Assembly (NCBI RefSeq): GCF_004681965.1 | Contig: NZ_SMLL01000004.1 | Span: 496,001 to 560,000, forward strand | Source of the DNA: Ramlibacter rhizophilus | Lineage (GTDB): Bacteria > Pseudomonadota > Gammaproteobacteria > Burkholderiales > Burkholderiaceae_C | DNA: 64,000 nucleotides | Direction: 5' to 3' | Shown: piece by piece, positions 45,084 through 54,301 of the stretch | How positions within the stretch are numbered: position 1 is the first letter of the stretch | Layout of the letters: the number at the start of each line of letters is the position of its first letter | Made by a program: the position numbers and the translations under genes | The notes under the pieces: generated by a model | The model's database searches: none | What the model was told of the DNA's origin: nothing | Seen by the model: the letters and a program-made list of their open reading frames with translations, nothing else

Positions 45084-46412
45084 ATGAGAACCCTGCTCCA
45101 TCCCACCCGGGCGGTCGCGATGGCGTTCCTACTCGCCATCGCCCTTGGGACCCTGCTGCTGATGCTCCCCGTTGCCACGGCGACCGGCGAGCCGCCCCCG
45201 ACCGTCACGGCGTTCTTCACCGCCGTTTCCGCGGTCTGCGTCACCGGACTCGTGGTTGTCGACACGGGGACCTACTGGAGCCCGTTCGGCCAGGTAGTGA
45301 TCCTCCTGCTGTTCCAGGCGGGCGGCTTCGGCTTCATGACCGGCGCGACGCTGCTGGGGGTGATGGTCAACCGCTCCCTTCGGCTGCGGACGCGGCTCGT
45401 AACCCAGGTGGAAGCGCATGTGATCGGTCTGGGCGATGTCGCGAGCGTCGCCCGCCTGGTGCTAGTCGTCACCGCGGTATGCGAGTTGCTGATCGCCGCC
45501 ATCCTGGCAGCGCGCCTGCACGCCTGGTATGGCCTCGGCTGGGGCGAGGCGGCATGGAACGCGGTGTTTCACGCAGTGTCTGCGTTCAACAACGCGGGCT
45601 TCTCCATTCATGAGGACAGTGTGATGCGCTACGGGCGGGACGGCTGGATCCTGGTCCCGCTGATGTTCGGCATCATTGTTGGGGGCATCGGATTCCCCGT
45701 GTTGCACGATCTGCGCCTGCGCCTGCGCGACCCGCGCCACTGGTCCTTGCATAGCAAGCTCACGCTGCTCGGCACGGGCATTCTGCTGGCGGTCGGATTT
45801 GTCCTCGTGCTGTGGTTCGAATGGACGAATCCGGCCACGCTCGGCCCCATGCCCTTGGGCGAGAAAGTCCTCAACGCTGCATTCGCCTCGGTCTCGGCTC
45901 GCACCGCCGGCTTCAACAGTTTGGACATCTCGGCCCTGTATCGGGAAACCTGGGCGCTTCACTATCCACTGATGTTCATCGGAGCCGGCAGCGCCGGCAC
46001 GGCCGGCGGCGTGAAGGTTGGAACGGTGTTCATCCTTGTCCTGTTGGTCTTCTCGGAGATCCGCGGCCTGCCCGACAACGAGGCTTTCGGTCGGCGCATC
46101 TCCACCACCGCGCAGCGGCAGGCCATCACGGTGCTGGTGCTGGGCGCGCTGCTGGTCACGGCCGGCACCATGATCCTCCTGCGCCTGACGCCTTATTCAG
46201 CGGACAGGGTGATCTTCGAGGTCATCTCCGCCTTTGCCACCGTGGGCCTCTCCACCGGAATCACGGCCGACATTCCCCCGGCCGGGCTGCTGGTGCTCAC
46301 GGTGCTGATGTATGCCGGCCGCGTCGGCACGATCACGCTCGCCGCTGCCCTGGTGCTAGGCCGGCGGCGCATGCCTTATCGGTACGCAGAGGAGCATCCA
46401 ATTGTTGGGTAA
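45084..46412 (+). CDS. ktrB: Potassium uptake channel subunit, TrkH/KtrB family
   Basis: The product (442 residues) has four M1-P-M2 repeats. The selectivity-filter loops are VCVTGLV (51-57), NNAGFS (169-174), RTAGFN (273-278) and TVGLS (386-390). The intramembrane gating loop GAGSAGTAGGVKVGT follows the third filter. Length is nearer KtrB (about 450) than TrkH (483). It imports K+ with the cytoplasmic regulator encoded by the overlapping next gene. The pair lies within the candidate tRNA-Thr island. Confidence 0.92.
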   Translation: MRTLLHPTRAVAMAFLLAIALGTLLLMLPVATATGEPPPTVTAFFTAVSAVCVTGLVVVDTGTYWSPFGQVVILLLFQAGGFGFMTGATLLGVMVNRSLRLRTRLVTQVEAHVIGLGDVASVARLVLVVTAVCELLIAAILAARLHAWYGLGWGEAAWNAVFHAVSAFNNAGFSIHEDSVMRYGRDGWILVPLMFGIIVGGIGFPVLHDLRLRLRDPRHWSLHSKLTLLGTGILLAVGFVLVLWFEWTNPATLGPMPLGEKVLNAAFASVSARTAGFNSLDISALYRETWALHYPLMFIGAGSAGTAGGVKVGTVFILVLLVFSEIRGLPDNEAFGRRISTTAQRQAITVLVLGALLVTAGTMILLRLTPYSADRVIFEVISAFATVGLSTGITADIPPAGLLVLTVLMYAGRVGTITLAAALVLGRRRMPYRYAEEHPIVG

Positions 46413-47106
46413 GTTGCTTTTCACTGAACAGTTCTCCTTCGCGCGGGGAGACAGCGTCGTCGTGCTCGGGCTTGGCCGCTTTGGCGGTGCGCTGGCGCAG
46501 TCGCTCGTGGAGCTCGGTCACGACGTCATGGGAATCGACTCCGACGGCGCGCTCGTGCAACACTGGGCCGACCGCCTGACCCATGCCGTGCAGGCGAACG
46601 CGACCGACGTCAGCGTACTGCGGCAGTTGGGGGTAGCAGACTTTGCGCATGGGATCGTCGGGATCGGAACCGACCTCGCGGCCAGCCTGATGTCCGTCGT
46701 GGCCCTCACCGAGCTGAACATCAAGGACATCTGGGTTAAGGCGATGACACCGGAGCACGGGCGGATCGCCGAGCGCATTGGCGCCCATCACGTCGTCTAT
46801 CCCGAGGCGGACATGGGCCTGCGCGTGGCGCACCTGATCTCCAGGCGGTTGATGGACTACATCGAGTTCGAGGACGGGTTCGCGATCGCCAAGATCCTGG
46901 CTCCGGCCATGTGCCAGGACCAGTCGCTCGCCGCGTCGGGCGTGCGCGAGCGCTTCGGAGTCACGGTCGTGGGCGTGAAGCGGTCCCGCCAGGACTTCCA
47001 GCACGCCACTCCTGACACGGTGGTACGCCCCGGCGACCTCCTGATCGTCTCCGGGCCGACCAAGCGGGTTGAGCAGTTCGCGGCGCAGGCGCTGAAGGCG
47101 AAATAG
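46402..47106 (+). CDS. ktrA: Potassium channel regulatory subunit, TrkA/KtrA (RCK) family
   Basis: The product (234 residues) starts at a TTG (46402) with GGAG 7 bases upstream and overlaps ktrB by 11 nt. The RCK_N Rossmann domain has VVVLGLGRFGGALAQSL and the acidic end HDVMGIDSD. RCK_C occupies about 150-234. A single RCK_N/RCK_C set matches KtrA rather than the double-domain TrkA. It binds nucleotides and gates KtrB at the inner membrane. Confidence 0.92.
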   Translation: MLGKLLFTEQFSFARGDSVVVLGLGRFGGALAQSLVELGHDVMGIDSDGALVQHWADRLTHAVQANATDVSVLRQLGVADFAHGIVGIGTDLAASLMSVVALTELNIKDIWVKAMTPEHGRIAERIGAHHVVYPEADMGLRVAHLISRRLMDYIEFEDGFAIAKILAPAMCQDQSLAASGVRERFGVTVVGVKRSRQDFQHATPDTVVRPGDLLIVSGPTKRVEQFAAQALKAK

Positions 47107-47219
47107 GCCTCAATGCGCTCAGAGGGAGCAGCGGACTTCCAACGGGGCCAAGCCGACTGCCAACCCAAGTACCGCCTCTGTGATGGAACGCCATGGCAGA
47201 GACTCACATGCGCTGAGAC

Positions 47220-47252
47220 AAAAAAAGCCCGTTCCAGTGGGAAACGGGCTTA
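47220..47252 (-). terminator. Intrinsic terminator after tRNA-Thr
   Basis: On the minus strand AAGCCCGTT and AACGGGCTT form a 9-bp stem around a TCCCACTGG loop, followed by a T tract (A run at 47220-47226). It ends minus-strand transcription about 36 bp after the tRNA and may also stop ktrBA transcripts. Confidence 0.85.
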
Positions 47253-47287
47253 CTTTGAGGCTCGGTGAGACGACCTGATTGGTCAAA

Positions 47288-47363
47288 TGGTGCCGGAGAG
47301 AGGAATCGAACCCCCGACCTTCTCATTACGAATGAGCTGCTCTACCGACTGAGCTACTCCGGC
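47288..47363 (-). tRNA. tRNA-Thr (anticodon CGT)
   Basis: A 76-nt cloverleaf on the minus strand. The acceptor stem GCCGGAG/CTCCGGC is followed by A and an encoded CCA at 47288-47290. The D arm contains AGCTCAGTCGGTAGAGC, the anticodon loop TTCGTAA, and the T arm GGGGGTTCGATTCCTC. It reads ACG codons. Its 3' 20 bases are duplicated at 44765-44784. Confidence 0.97.
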
Positions 47364-47392
47364 GACCGAAGCCGGCGATTATAGCCAGACCC

Positions 47393-48418
<1,026 letters not shown>

Positions 48419-48443
48419 GGTGTCGGGTTCTCCTCGTGTTCGC

Positions 48444-51107
48444 TCAGTCGGCCAGCGCGCGCGTGACCACTTCACGCACGTCGCGGCTCAGGTCGGGCTT
48501 GGCCGCGACGCGGGCAATGGCTTCGCGGGCGGCGCCGCGGTAGGGGTCGGCGAGCTTCTTCCAGCGATCGAGCGCGCGCGCCAGGCGCGCGGCCACCTGC
48601 GGGTTGATGGCGTCCAGCTCCATGACGCGTTCGCACCAGAACACGTAGCCGGCCGCATCGCGGCGGTGGAAGCCGCCGGGGTTGGCACTGCAGTAGCTGA
48701 AGATCAGGCTGCGCGCGCGGTTCGGGTTGCGCAGGTTGAAGTCCGGGTGCTGCATGAGCTGCTTGACGACGGGCAGGATGTTGCCGCCATGGTCGGGCGC
48801 GCCGGCCTGCAGGGCGAACCACTTGTCCAGGACCAGCGCCTCGTTCTTGAAGAGGGCATGGAAACTCGCCAGCGCCGGCGCGGCGAGCTCGTGGCCGCAG
48901 GCGACCAGGGCCGCCAGGGCGTTGAAGCGGTCGGTCATGTTGCCCGCGTCCTTGAAGCGCTGCAGCGTCTTGCCCGGCCAGACCGGGTCGCCGCTGGTGC
49001 GCGCGGCCAGGCACAGGTGGGTGAGGGCCATGCCGGCCAGGGCGCGGCGGCCGGCCGAGCGCGAGTCGGGCCGGTAGGCGCCGGTGTCCTTGTTCTGCTC
49101 GTACACCCATTCCCAGTCGTGCCGCAGGGCCGTGGCCAGCCCCATGCGCATGGCTTCGCGCACGGCGTGGATGCGCTGCGGATCGACTTCGTCCAGCTGC
49201 TCGGCCAGGTAGGTTTCCGAGGGCAGGGTGAGGACCAGGTCCTTGAAGGCCGAGTCCAGCGTGGGGTGGCGCAGCACGGCGCGCATGGCCTCGACGAAGG
49301 GCGCGTCCAGCTCCACGTGCTCGCCGCTTCGGATGAAGTGCAGCGCGCGGTGGATGGCCAGGCGCTGCGCGGCCTCCCAGCGGTTGAAGGGGTCGGTGTC
49401 GTGCGCGAGCAGGATGAGGAGCTGCGCGTCGGTGTAGTCGTACTCCAGGATCACCGGGGCGGTGAAGCCGCGCAGGATGGAGGGCACCGGCTCGCCGGCC
49501 AGGCCGCTCATGGTGAGCGTGTCGCTGTCCTCGGTGAGCACGTGCAGGCCGTCGCTGATCTGCCGGCCTTCGGCGTCCAGCAGGCCCAGGCGCACCGGGA
49601 TGACGAAGGGGTCCTTGTGCGGCTGGCCCGGGGTGGGCGTGCAGCTTTGCGAGAGGGCGAGGCTGTAGGTGCCGGTGGCCGCGTCCCAGTGCGAGCGGGC
49701 CTTCAGGCGGGGCGTGCCGGCCTGGCTGTACCAGCGCTTGAACTGCGGCAGCAGGCGCGCCAGGGGCGAGCCGGGGTTGGCGTCGGCGATGGCCTGGGCG
49801 AAGTCGTCGCAGGTGACGGCCTGGCCGTCATGCCGCTCGAAGTACAGCGCCATGCCGCGCGCGAAGCCGGCGCGGCCCAGCGGGTCGCCCTCGCCGGCCA
49901 CGAGCGTCTGCATCATGCGCACGACCTCGGCCCCCTTCTCGTAGATGGTGACCGTGTAGAAGTTGTTGATCTCCAGGTACTGGTCGGGCCGCACCGGGTG
50001 GGCCATGGGGCCGGCGTCCTCGGGGAACTGCGCGGTGCGCAGCACGCGCACGTCCTCGATGCGGCGCACGGCGCGGGCCGAGGCCTCGCCGGCCAGGTCC
50101 TGGCTGAACTCCTGGTCGCGAAAGACCGTGAGGCCTTCCTTGAGCGAGAGCTGGAACCAGTCGCGGCAGGTGACGCGGTTGCCGGTCCAGTTGTGGAAGT
50201 ACTCGTGGCCGACCACGCTCTCGATGTTGGCGTAGTCGGTGTCGGTGGCGGTGGCCTGGCTGGCGAGGACGTACTTCGTGTTGAAGATGTTCAGGCCCTT
50301 GTTCTCCATCGCGCCCATGTTGAAGTCGCTGGTGGCGACGATCATGAAGCGCTCCAGGTCCAGGGGCAGCTTGAAGCGGCCCTCGTCCCAGGCGATGGAG
50401 GCCATGAGGGAGTTCATGGCGTGCTCGGTCTTGTCCAGGTCGCCGGGGCGCACGTAGACCTGCAGCAGGTGGTCGGCGCCGCTGGCGGTGGTGATGCGCT
50501 GCTCGCGCGCGACCAGCTTGCCGGCCACCAGGGCGAAGAGGTAGCAGGGCTTGCGGTGCGGGTCCACCCAGCGCGCGAAGTGGCGGCCGCCGTCCAGGTC
50601 GCCTTGCTCCACCAGGTTGCCGTTGGACAGCAGCACGGGATAGGCGGCCTTGTCCGCGCGCAGGGTGACGTTGTAGCTGGCCATCACGTCCGGGCGGTCC
50701 AGGAAGTAGGTGATGCGCCGGAAACCTTCGGCCTCGCACTGCGTGAAGAACGAGTCGTTGCTCACGTACAGGCCCATGAGCTTGGTGTTCTTCGCCGGAG
50801 CGCAGGTGGTGAACACCTCCAGCTCGAAGGGCGCGTTGCCTTCGGGCAGGTTCTCCAGGATGAGCTGGCTGTCCTCCAGCTTGAAGGACGTGCCCTGGCC
50901 GTTGACCAGCACGCGGGCGAGGTTGAGTTCCTCGCCGTCCAGGCGCAGGGCCTGGGCGGGCTGGTCCGGGTTGCGGCGCAGCCGCATGCGATTGAGCACG
51001 CGGGTCTTGACCGGATCGAGGTCGAAACAGAGTTCCACGCTGTCGATCCAGAAGGCCGGCGGCCGGTAGTCGGCGCGGTGGATCACCGCGTTCTGTCCTT
51101 CACGCAT
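48444..51107 (-). CDS. pepN: Aminopeptidase N
   Basis: This 887-residue M1 zinc metallopeptidase acts in the cytoplasm. The exopeptidase motif GAMENKG begins at 265, zinc ligands H301 and H305 lie in [11 protein letters not shown] with catalytic E302, and the third ligand is E324 in LKEG. Length matches E. coli PepN (870), including the C-terminal helical DUF3458 domains. It trims N-terminal residues from peptides. It lies 25 bp upstream of fbp and 11 bp after prfB. Confidence 0.96.
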   Translation of the reverse strand: MREGQNAVIHRADYRPPAFWIDSVELCFDLDPVKTRVLNRMRLRRNPDQPAQALRLDGEELNLARVLVNGQGTSFKLEDSQLILENLPEGNAPFELEVFTTCAPAKNTKLMGLYVSNDSFFTQCEAEGFRRITYFLDRPDVMASYNVTLRADKAAYPVLLSNGNLVEQGDLDGGRHFARWVDPHRKPCYLFALVAGKLVAREQRITTASGADHLLQVYVRPGDLDKTEHAMNSLMASIAWDEGRFKLPLDLERFMIVATSDFNMGAMENKGLNIFNTKYVLASQATATDTDYANIESVVGHEYFHNWTGNRVTCRDWFQLSLKEGLTVFRDQEFSQDLAGEASARAVRRIEDVRVLRTAQFPEDAGPMAHPVRPDQYLEINNFYTVTIYEKGAEVVRMMQTLVAGEGDPLGRAGFARGMALYFERHDGQAVTCDDFAQAIADANPGSPLARLLPQFKRWYSQAGTPRLKARSHWDAATGTYSLALSQSCTPTPGQPHKDPFVIPVRLGLLDAEGRQISDGLHVLTEDSDTLTMSGLAGEPVPSILRGFTAPVILEYDYTDAQLLILLAHDTDPFNRWEAAQRLAIHRALHFIRSGEHVELDAPFVEAMRAVLRHPTLDSAFKDLVLTLPSETYLAEQLDEVDPQRIHAVREAMRMGLATALRHDWEWVYEQNKDTGAYRPDSRSAGRRALAGMALTHLCLAARTSGDPVWPGKTLQRFKDAGNMTDRFNALAALVACGHELAAPALASFHALFKNEALVLDKWFALQAGAPDHGGNILPVVKQLMQHPDFNLRNPNRARSLIFSYCSANPGGFHRRDAAGYVFWCERVMELDAINPQVAARLARALDRWKKLADPYRGAAREAIARVAAKPDLSRDVREVVTRALAD

Positions 51108-51118
51108 TGCTTGTGTCC

Positions 51119-52223
51119 TTAGACGCCCTGCTTGAGCGAGGCTTCGATGAAGGGGTCGAGGTCGCCGTCCAGCACCTTCTGGGTGTTGGAGATCTCGAGG
51201 TTGGTGCGCAGGTCCTTGATGCGGCTCTGGTCCAGCACGTAGCTGCGGATCTGGTGGCCCCAGCCCACGTCGGTCTTGGTGTCCTCAAGCTTCTGCTGTT
51301 CTTCCATGCGCTTGCGCATCTCGTGGTCGTACAGGCGTGAGCGCAGGCGCTGCCAGGCGACGTCACGGTTGCTGTGCTGGCTGCGGCTGTCCTGGCACTG
51401 CACCACGATGCCGGTGGGCACGTGCGTGAGGCGCACGGCCGAGTCCGTCTTGTTGATGTGCTGGCCACCGGCGCCGGAGGCGCGGAAGGTGTCCACGCGC
51501 ACGTCGGCCGGGTTGATGTTGATCTCGACCGAATCGTCGATCTCCGGATAGACGAAGACGCTGGCGAAGCTGGTGTGCCGTCCGCCCGCGGAGTCGAAGG
51601 GCGACTTGCGCACCAGGCGGTGCACGCCGGTTTCCGTGCGCAGCAGGCCGTAGGCGTATTCGCCTTCGACCTTGATGGTGGCGCTCTTGATGCCCGCGAT
51701 CTCGCCGGCGGACTCGTCTTCCACCGCGGCCTTGAAGCCCTTGCGCTCGGCATAGCGCAGGTACTGCCGCAGCAGCATGCCGGCCCAGTCGCAGGCCTCG
51801 GTACCGCCCGCGCCGGCCTGGATGTCCAGGAAGGCGTTCATGGGGTCGGCGGGCTTGTTGAACATGCGCCGGAATTCCAGCGCCTCGACGTGCTCCGTGA
51901 TCCGCGCGACGTCGGCCTCGATGGTGGCCAGGCCCGCCTCGTCGCCCTCGTCCTTGCTCATCTCGTAGAGCTCCAGGTCGTCGGCGAGTTCGCGGTCCAG
52001 CTCCTGCAGCTTCAGGACGATGTCGTCCAGCTGCCGCTTTTCCTTGCCCAGTTCCTGGGCCTTCTTGGGGTCGTTCCAGACCGCGGGGTCTTCCAGCGCG
52101 GCGTTGACGGTCCTCAGTCGTTCGGCTTTGGCATCGTAGTCAAAGATACCTCCGTAAGTCCGCGCAACGGGACTGGAGGTCTTGGAGCTGGGTGCCGATG
52201 AGGTTGATGCGTTCTGCGTCCAT
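51119..52223 (-). CDS. prfB: Peptide chain release factor 2 with programmed +1 frameshift
   Basis: Translation starts at the ATG at 52221-52223 ([17 protein letters not shown]...) and meets an in-frame TGA at 52140-52142 after 27 codons. The slippery site CTT TGA C is preceded by the internal Shine-Dalgarno GGAGG (52149-52153). Skipping T52142 continues as DYDAKAERL to the stop at 51119, giving 367 residues (join 51119-52141 and 52143-52223). [12 protein letters not shown] carries the stop-codon-reading SPF, and [16 protein letters not shown] carries the catalytic GGQ. Low RF2 levels favour the shift, giving autoregulation as in E. coli. Confidence 0.96.
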
Positions 52224-52293
52224 GGGGAGGGGTCTTCCAAAGACGCGGATTTTGGCACGCGCCCCCCGTGGAGCGAGGGCGCCCAAAGGAGAA

Positions 52294-52319
52294 GGGGCCG
52301 GGAATCGCTTCCCGGCCCC
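52294..52319 (-). terminator. Strong hairpin between the zincin-like gene and prfB
   Basis: An 11-bp perfect stem, GGGGCCGGGAA paired with TTCCCGGCCCC, closes a four-base loop that reads GCGA (GNRA type) on the minus strand. TTCTCCTTT follows. It lies 44 bp past the upstream gene's stop and 71 bp before the prfB start, so it probably isolates prfB transcription. Confidence 0.75.
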
Positions 52320-52362
52320 TGCCCAGCCTCTCGGCCCCTCGGCCCTCCGCTCTTGTTCGTGC

Positions 52363-53292
52363 TTACCTGAAGCTGCCCAGGTGCGCCTGCGCCCGGCGGT
52401 TGCCGGCGCTGGCGGCGCGTTCCAGCCACTGGATGGCCTGGGTGCGGTCGGCCGCGACGCCGGCGCCCTGCAGGTAGGCCACGCCCAGGAAGTAGCTCAT
52501 TTCCGTGCGGCCCCAGCGGATGCCGTCCTCGGTGCTCTTGCCCGAGCGGCGCACCACCGCCGGGACGTCGCCCGCGCCGCTGGCGAAGGCGCGCATCTGG
52601 TTGACCGTGTCGGAGAGGAAGCGGTCGCGCTCGGCCATGGCCAGGGCGGAGTCCGGCTGGGTGGCGACCAGCTCGTCGGCCAGCACGTTCATGGCCTCGA
52701 AGGGGGTCATGCCGCCCATCATCCGGGGCGAGTACCAGGCGCGCAGCATGACCTGGTCCAGGGGCAGCAGCCCGTCCACCTTGATCGGGAAATAGCTCAG
52801 CACCGTCTTGCCGGCGGGATGGCCGCGCACGCCCATGACATGCATGGCCTCATGGTGGGCGCAGCGCCAGGCGTCCTTGCTGCGCATCTGCACCGAGGCG
52901 CTCTCGATGTGGGTCTCGTTGCGAAAGCCCAGCACCGTCACGCAGGGCTGGTTGTCCTCCAGCGCGACGTCGGGCGTGATCTCGATGGTGAGGTTGGCAT
53001 GGACGTCCGGCTGGTCGGTGACGTCGATGAGCCGCACGCCGGCTTCGCGCGTGACGGCGTCCATGGCCTGCACGACGGTGGCGCGATGCTTTGCCAGGTC
53101 GATGCCCGACAGCCGCATGTGGATCGCGTTCTCCCAGCGCACCACGCGCGTGGGCGTGCCGCTCTGGTGCCACAGGACTTCCCACATGGTGGCCAGCCCC
53201 TGCTGGAAATCGTCGTTCGCACGGGCCAGGCCCGGGACGAGGAGCGCCGCCGCGAGCAGCGCCGAAAGCATCTTGAACTTCAAAGCCTTCAC
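52363..53292 (-). CDS. Secreted zincin-like protein with C-terminal Sel1-type repeat
   Basis: The product is 309 residues from a GTG at 53290-53292. A signal peptide (about 1-26, ending LARAND) precedes a region with [18 protein letters not shown], in which H147-E148-x-x-H151-x-x-G154-x-x-x-H158 resembles the extended HExxHxxG zinc motif of metzincins. A Sel1-like repeat (about 259-305, [20 protein letters not shown]) ends the protein. It is a likely periplasmic metallopeptidase or a related non-catalytic protein; the substrate is unknown. The start could also be TTG at codon 4 or ATG at codon 8. A hairpin covers the RBS. Confidence 0.75.
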   Translation of the reverse strand: MKALKFKMLSALLAAALLVPGLARANDDFQQGLATMWEVLWHQSGTPTRVVRWENAIHMRLSGIDLAKHRATVVQAMDAVTREAGVRLIDVTDQPDVHANLTIEITPDVALEDNQPCVTVLGFRNETHIESASVQMRSKDAWRCAHHEAMHVMGVRGHPAGKTVLSYFPIKVDGLLPLDQVMLRAWYSPRMMGGMTPFEAMNVLADELVATQPDSALAMAERDRFLSDTVNQMRAFASGAGDVPAVVRRSGKSTEDGIRWGRTEMSYFLGVAYLQGAGVAADRTQAIQWLERAASAGNRRAQAHLGSFR

Positions 53293-53307
53293 CTCAGCAA
53301 TCTGAGG
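53292..53307 (-). promoter_or_regulatory. RBS-sequestering hairpin at a GTG start
   Basis: CCTCAG-ATTG-CTGAGG on the minus strand is a perfect 6-bp hairpin ending at the first base of the GTG codon. It includes the only Shine-Dalgarno-like GAGG. It could hide the RBS and reduce or regulate translation. Confidence 0.5.
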
Positions 53308-53319
53308 TTACAGCTTAGG

Positions 53320-53335
53320 GTAGGAGTGCTCCTAC
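53320..53335. promoter_or_regulatory. 16-bp palindrome upstream of the zincin-like gene
   Basis: GTAGGAG-TG-CTCCTAC is a perfect dyad 28 bp upstream of the GTG start, in the 73-bp gap between two minus-strand genes. It may be an operator or a short hairpin. No T tract follows, so a terminator is less likely. Confidence 0.5.
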
Positions 53336-53365
53336 GACAACGGGTGCAAGCGACCTACGTTGAGC

Positions 53366-54289
53366 TCAGGTGCTTTTCGCAAAAAAAGTCTCGATCAGAT
53401 GGGCTACGCGCGTCGGTTGGTCGTGGTGGAGCATGTGGCCGGCGTCCTCCACGCGCGCTTTTTCCAGCACGGGCACGAGCTTCAGGCGCTCATGGAACTC
53501 GGCCAGGGTGAACTTGCCCTGCCACCACTTGTCCAGGCTGTCGTCGCCGGCTTCCACCCACAGCACGGGCGCGGTGATGCGGCGCGCGCATTCCAGTGCC
53601 TCGTCCACGCGGTACAGCTGGGCGCCGACCACCTTGTGCGCGGCATCGCCCAGGATGTGCCAGCGGCCGTCGTCGCCTTCGCGCGCCCAGTGGCGCGCCA
53701 GCCACTCGGCCTGGTCCTGCGGCAGGCGGCGGTTGGTTTTCATGAGGCGCTGGGCGACGCCCTCGGCCGAGGCGTAGGTCTGCAAGGTCTTCTCGCCCCG
53801 GTGCAGTTCCTTGAGTTCGTCCATCCACCGGGCGTAGCGGCCCGGCGCCTGTGAGGGCCGGGAGGCCGGCATGCCGAAGCCTTCCAGGTTCACCAGGCGG
53901 CGGATGCGCTCGGGGCGCACGCCGCAGTACAGCATGGACACGTTGCCACCCATGCTGTGGCCGACCAGGTCCACCGGCGCGTCGCCGGCGAAGTGGTCGA
54001 GCAGGAAGTCGAGGTCGGCGAGGTAGTCGGGGAAGAAGTAATGGTCGACCACCGGGCCCTCGGTCAGGCCGAAGCCACGCCAGTCGGGCGCGACGATGAA
54101 GCGGTCCTGTTCGAGGGCGTCCACCACGAACTGCCAGGAGGCCGACACGTCCATCCAGCCGTGCAGCAGCACCAGCGGCGGCTGCGCGGGCGAGGGCTCC
54201 CCCCACAGGCGCAGGTGGTAGCGGTGCTGGCGGATCGGGACAAACGTGCTGCGCGCCTCGCGCCGGGGTTGATACATTCGGCCGATCAT
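53366..54289 (-). CDS. Alpha/beta hydrolase
   Basis: The product is 307 residues, or 303 if it starts at the second ATG (54277). VLLHGWMDVSASW forms the oxyanion-hole region, DLVGHSMGGNVSML carries nucleophile S112, AGDD (248-250) the acid and AGHMLHHD the catalytic H285. APDWRGFGLTEGP and the fold are typical of haloalkane dehalogenase/epoxide-hydrolase-like esterases, but the nucleophile is Ser, so an esterase/lipase is more likely. It is divergent from the CoA ligase gene, with 12 bp between starts. The substrate is unknown. Confidence 0.85.
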   Translation of the reverse strand: MIGRMYQPRREARSTFVPIRQHRYHLRLWGEPSPAQPPLVLLHGWMDVSASWQFVVDALEQDRFIVAPDWRGFGLTEGPVVDHYFFPDYLADLDFLLDHFAGDAPVDLVGHSMGGNVSMLYCGVRPERIRRLVNLEGFGMPASRPSQAPGRYARWMDELKELHRGEKTLQTYASAEGVAQRLMKTNRRLPQDQAEWLARHWAREGDDGRWHILGDAAHKVVGAQLYRVDEALECARRITAPVLWVEAGDDSLDKWWQGKFTLAEFHERLKLVPVLEKARVEDAGHMLHHDQPTRVAHLIETFFAKST

Positions 54290-54301
54290 AGGAGACGGCG
54301 G

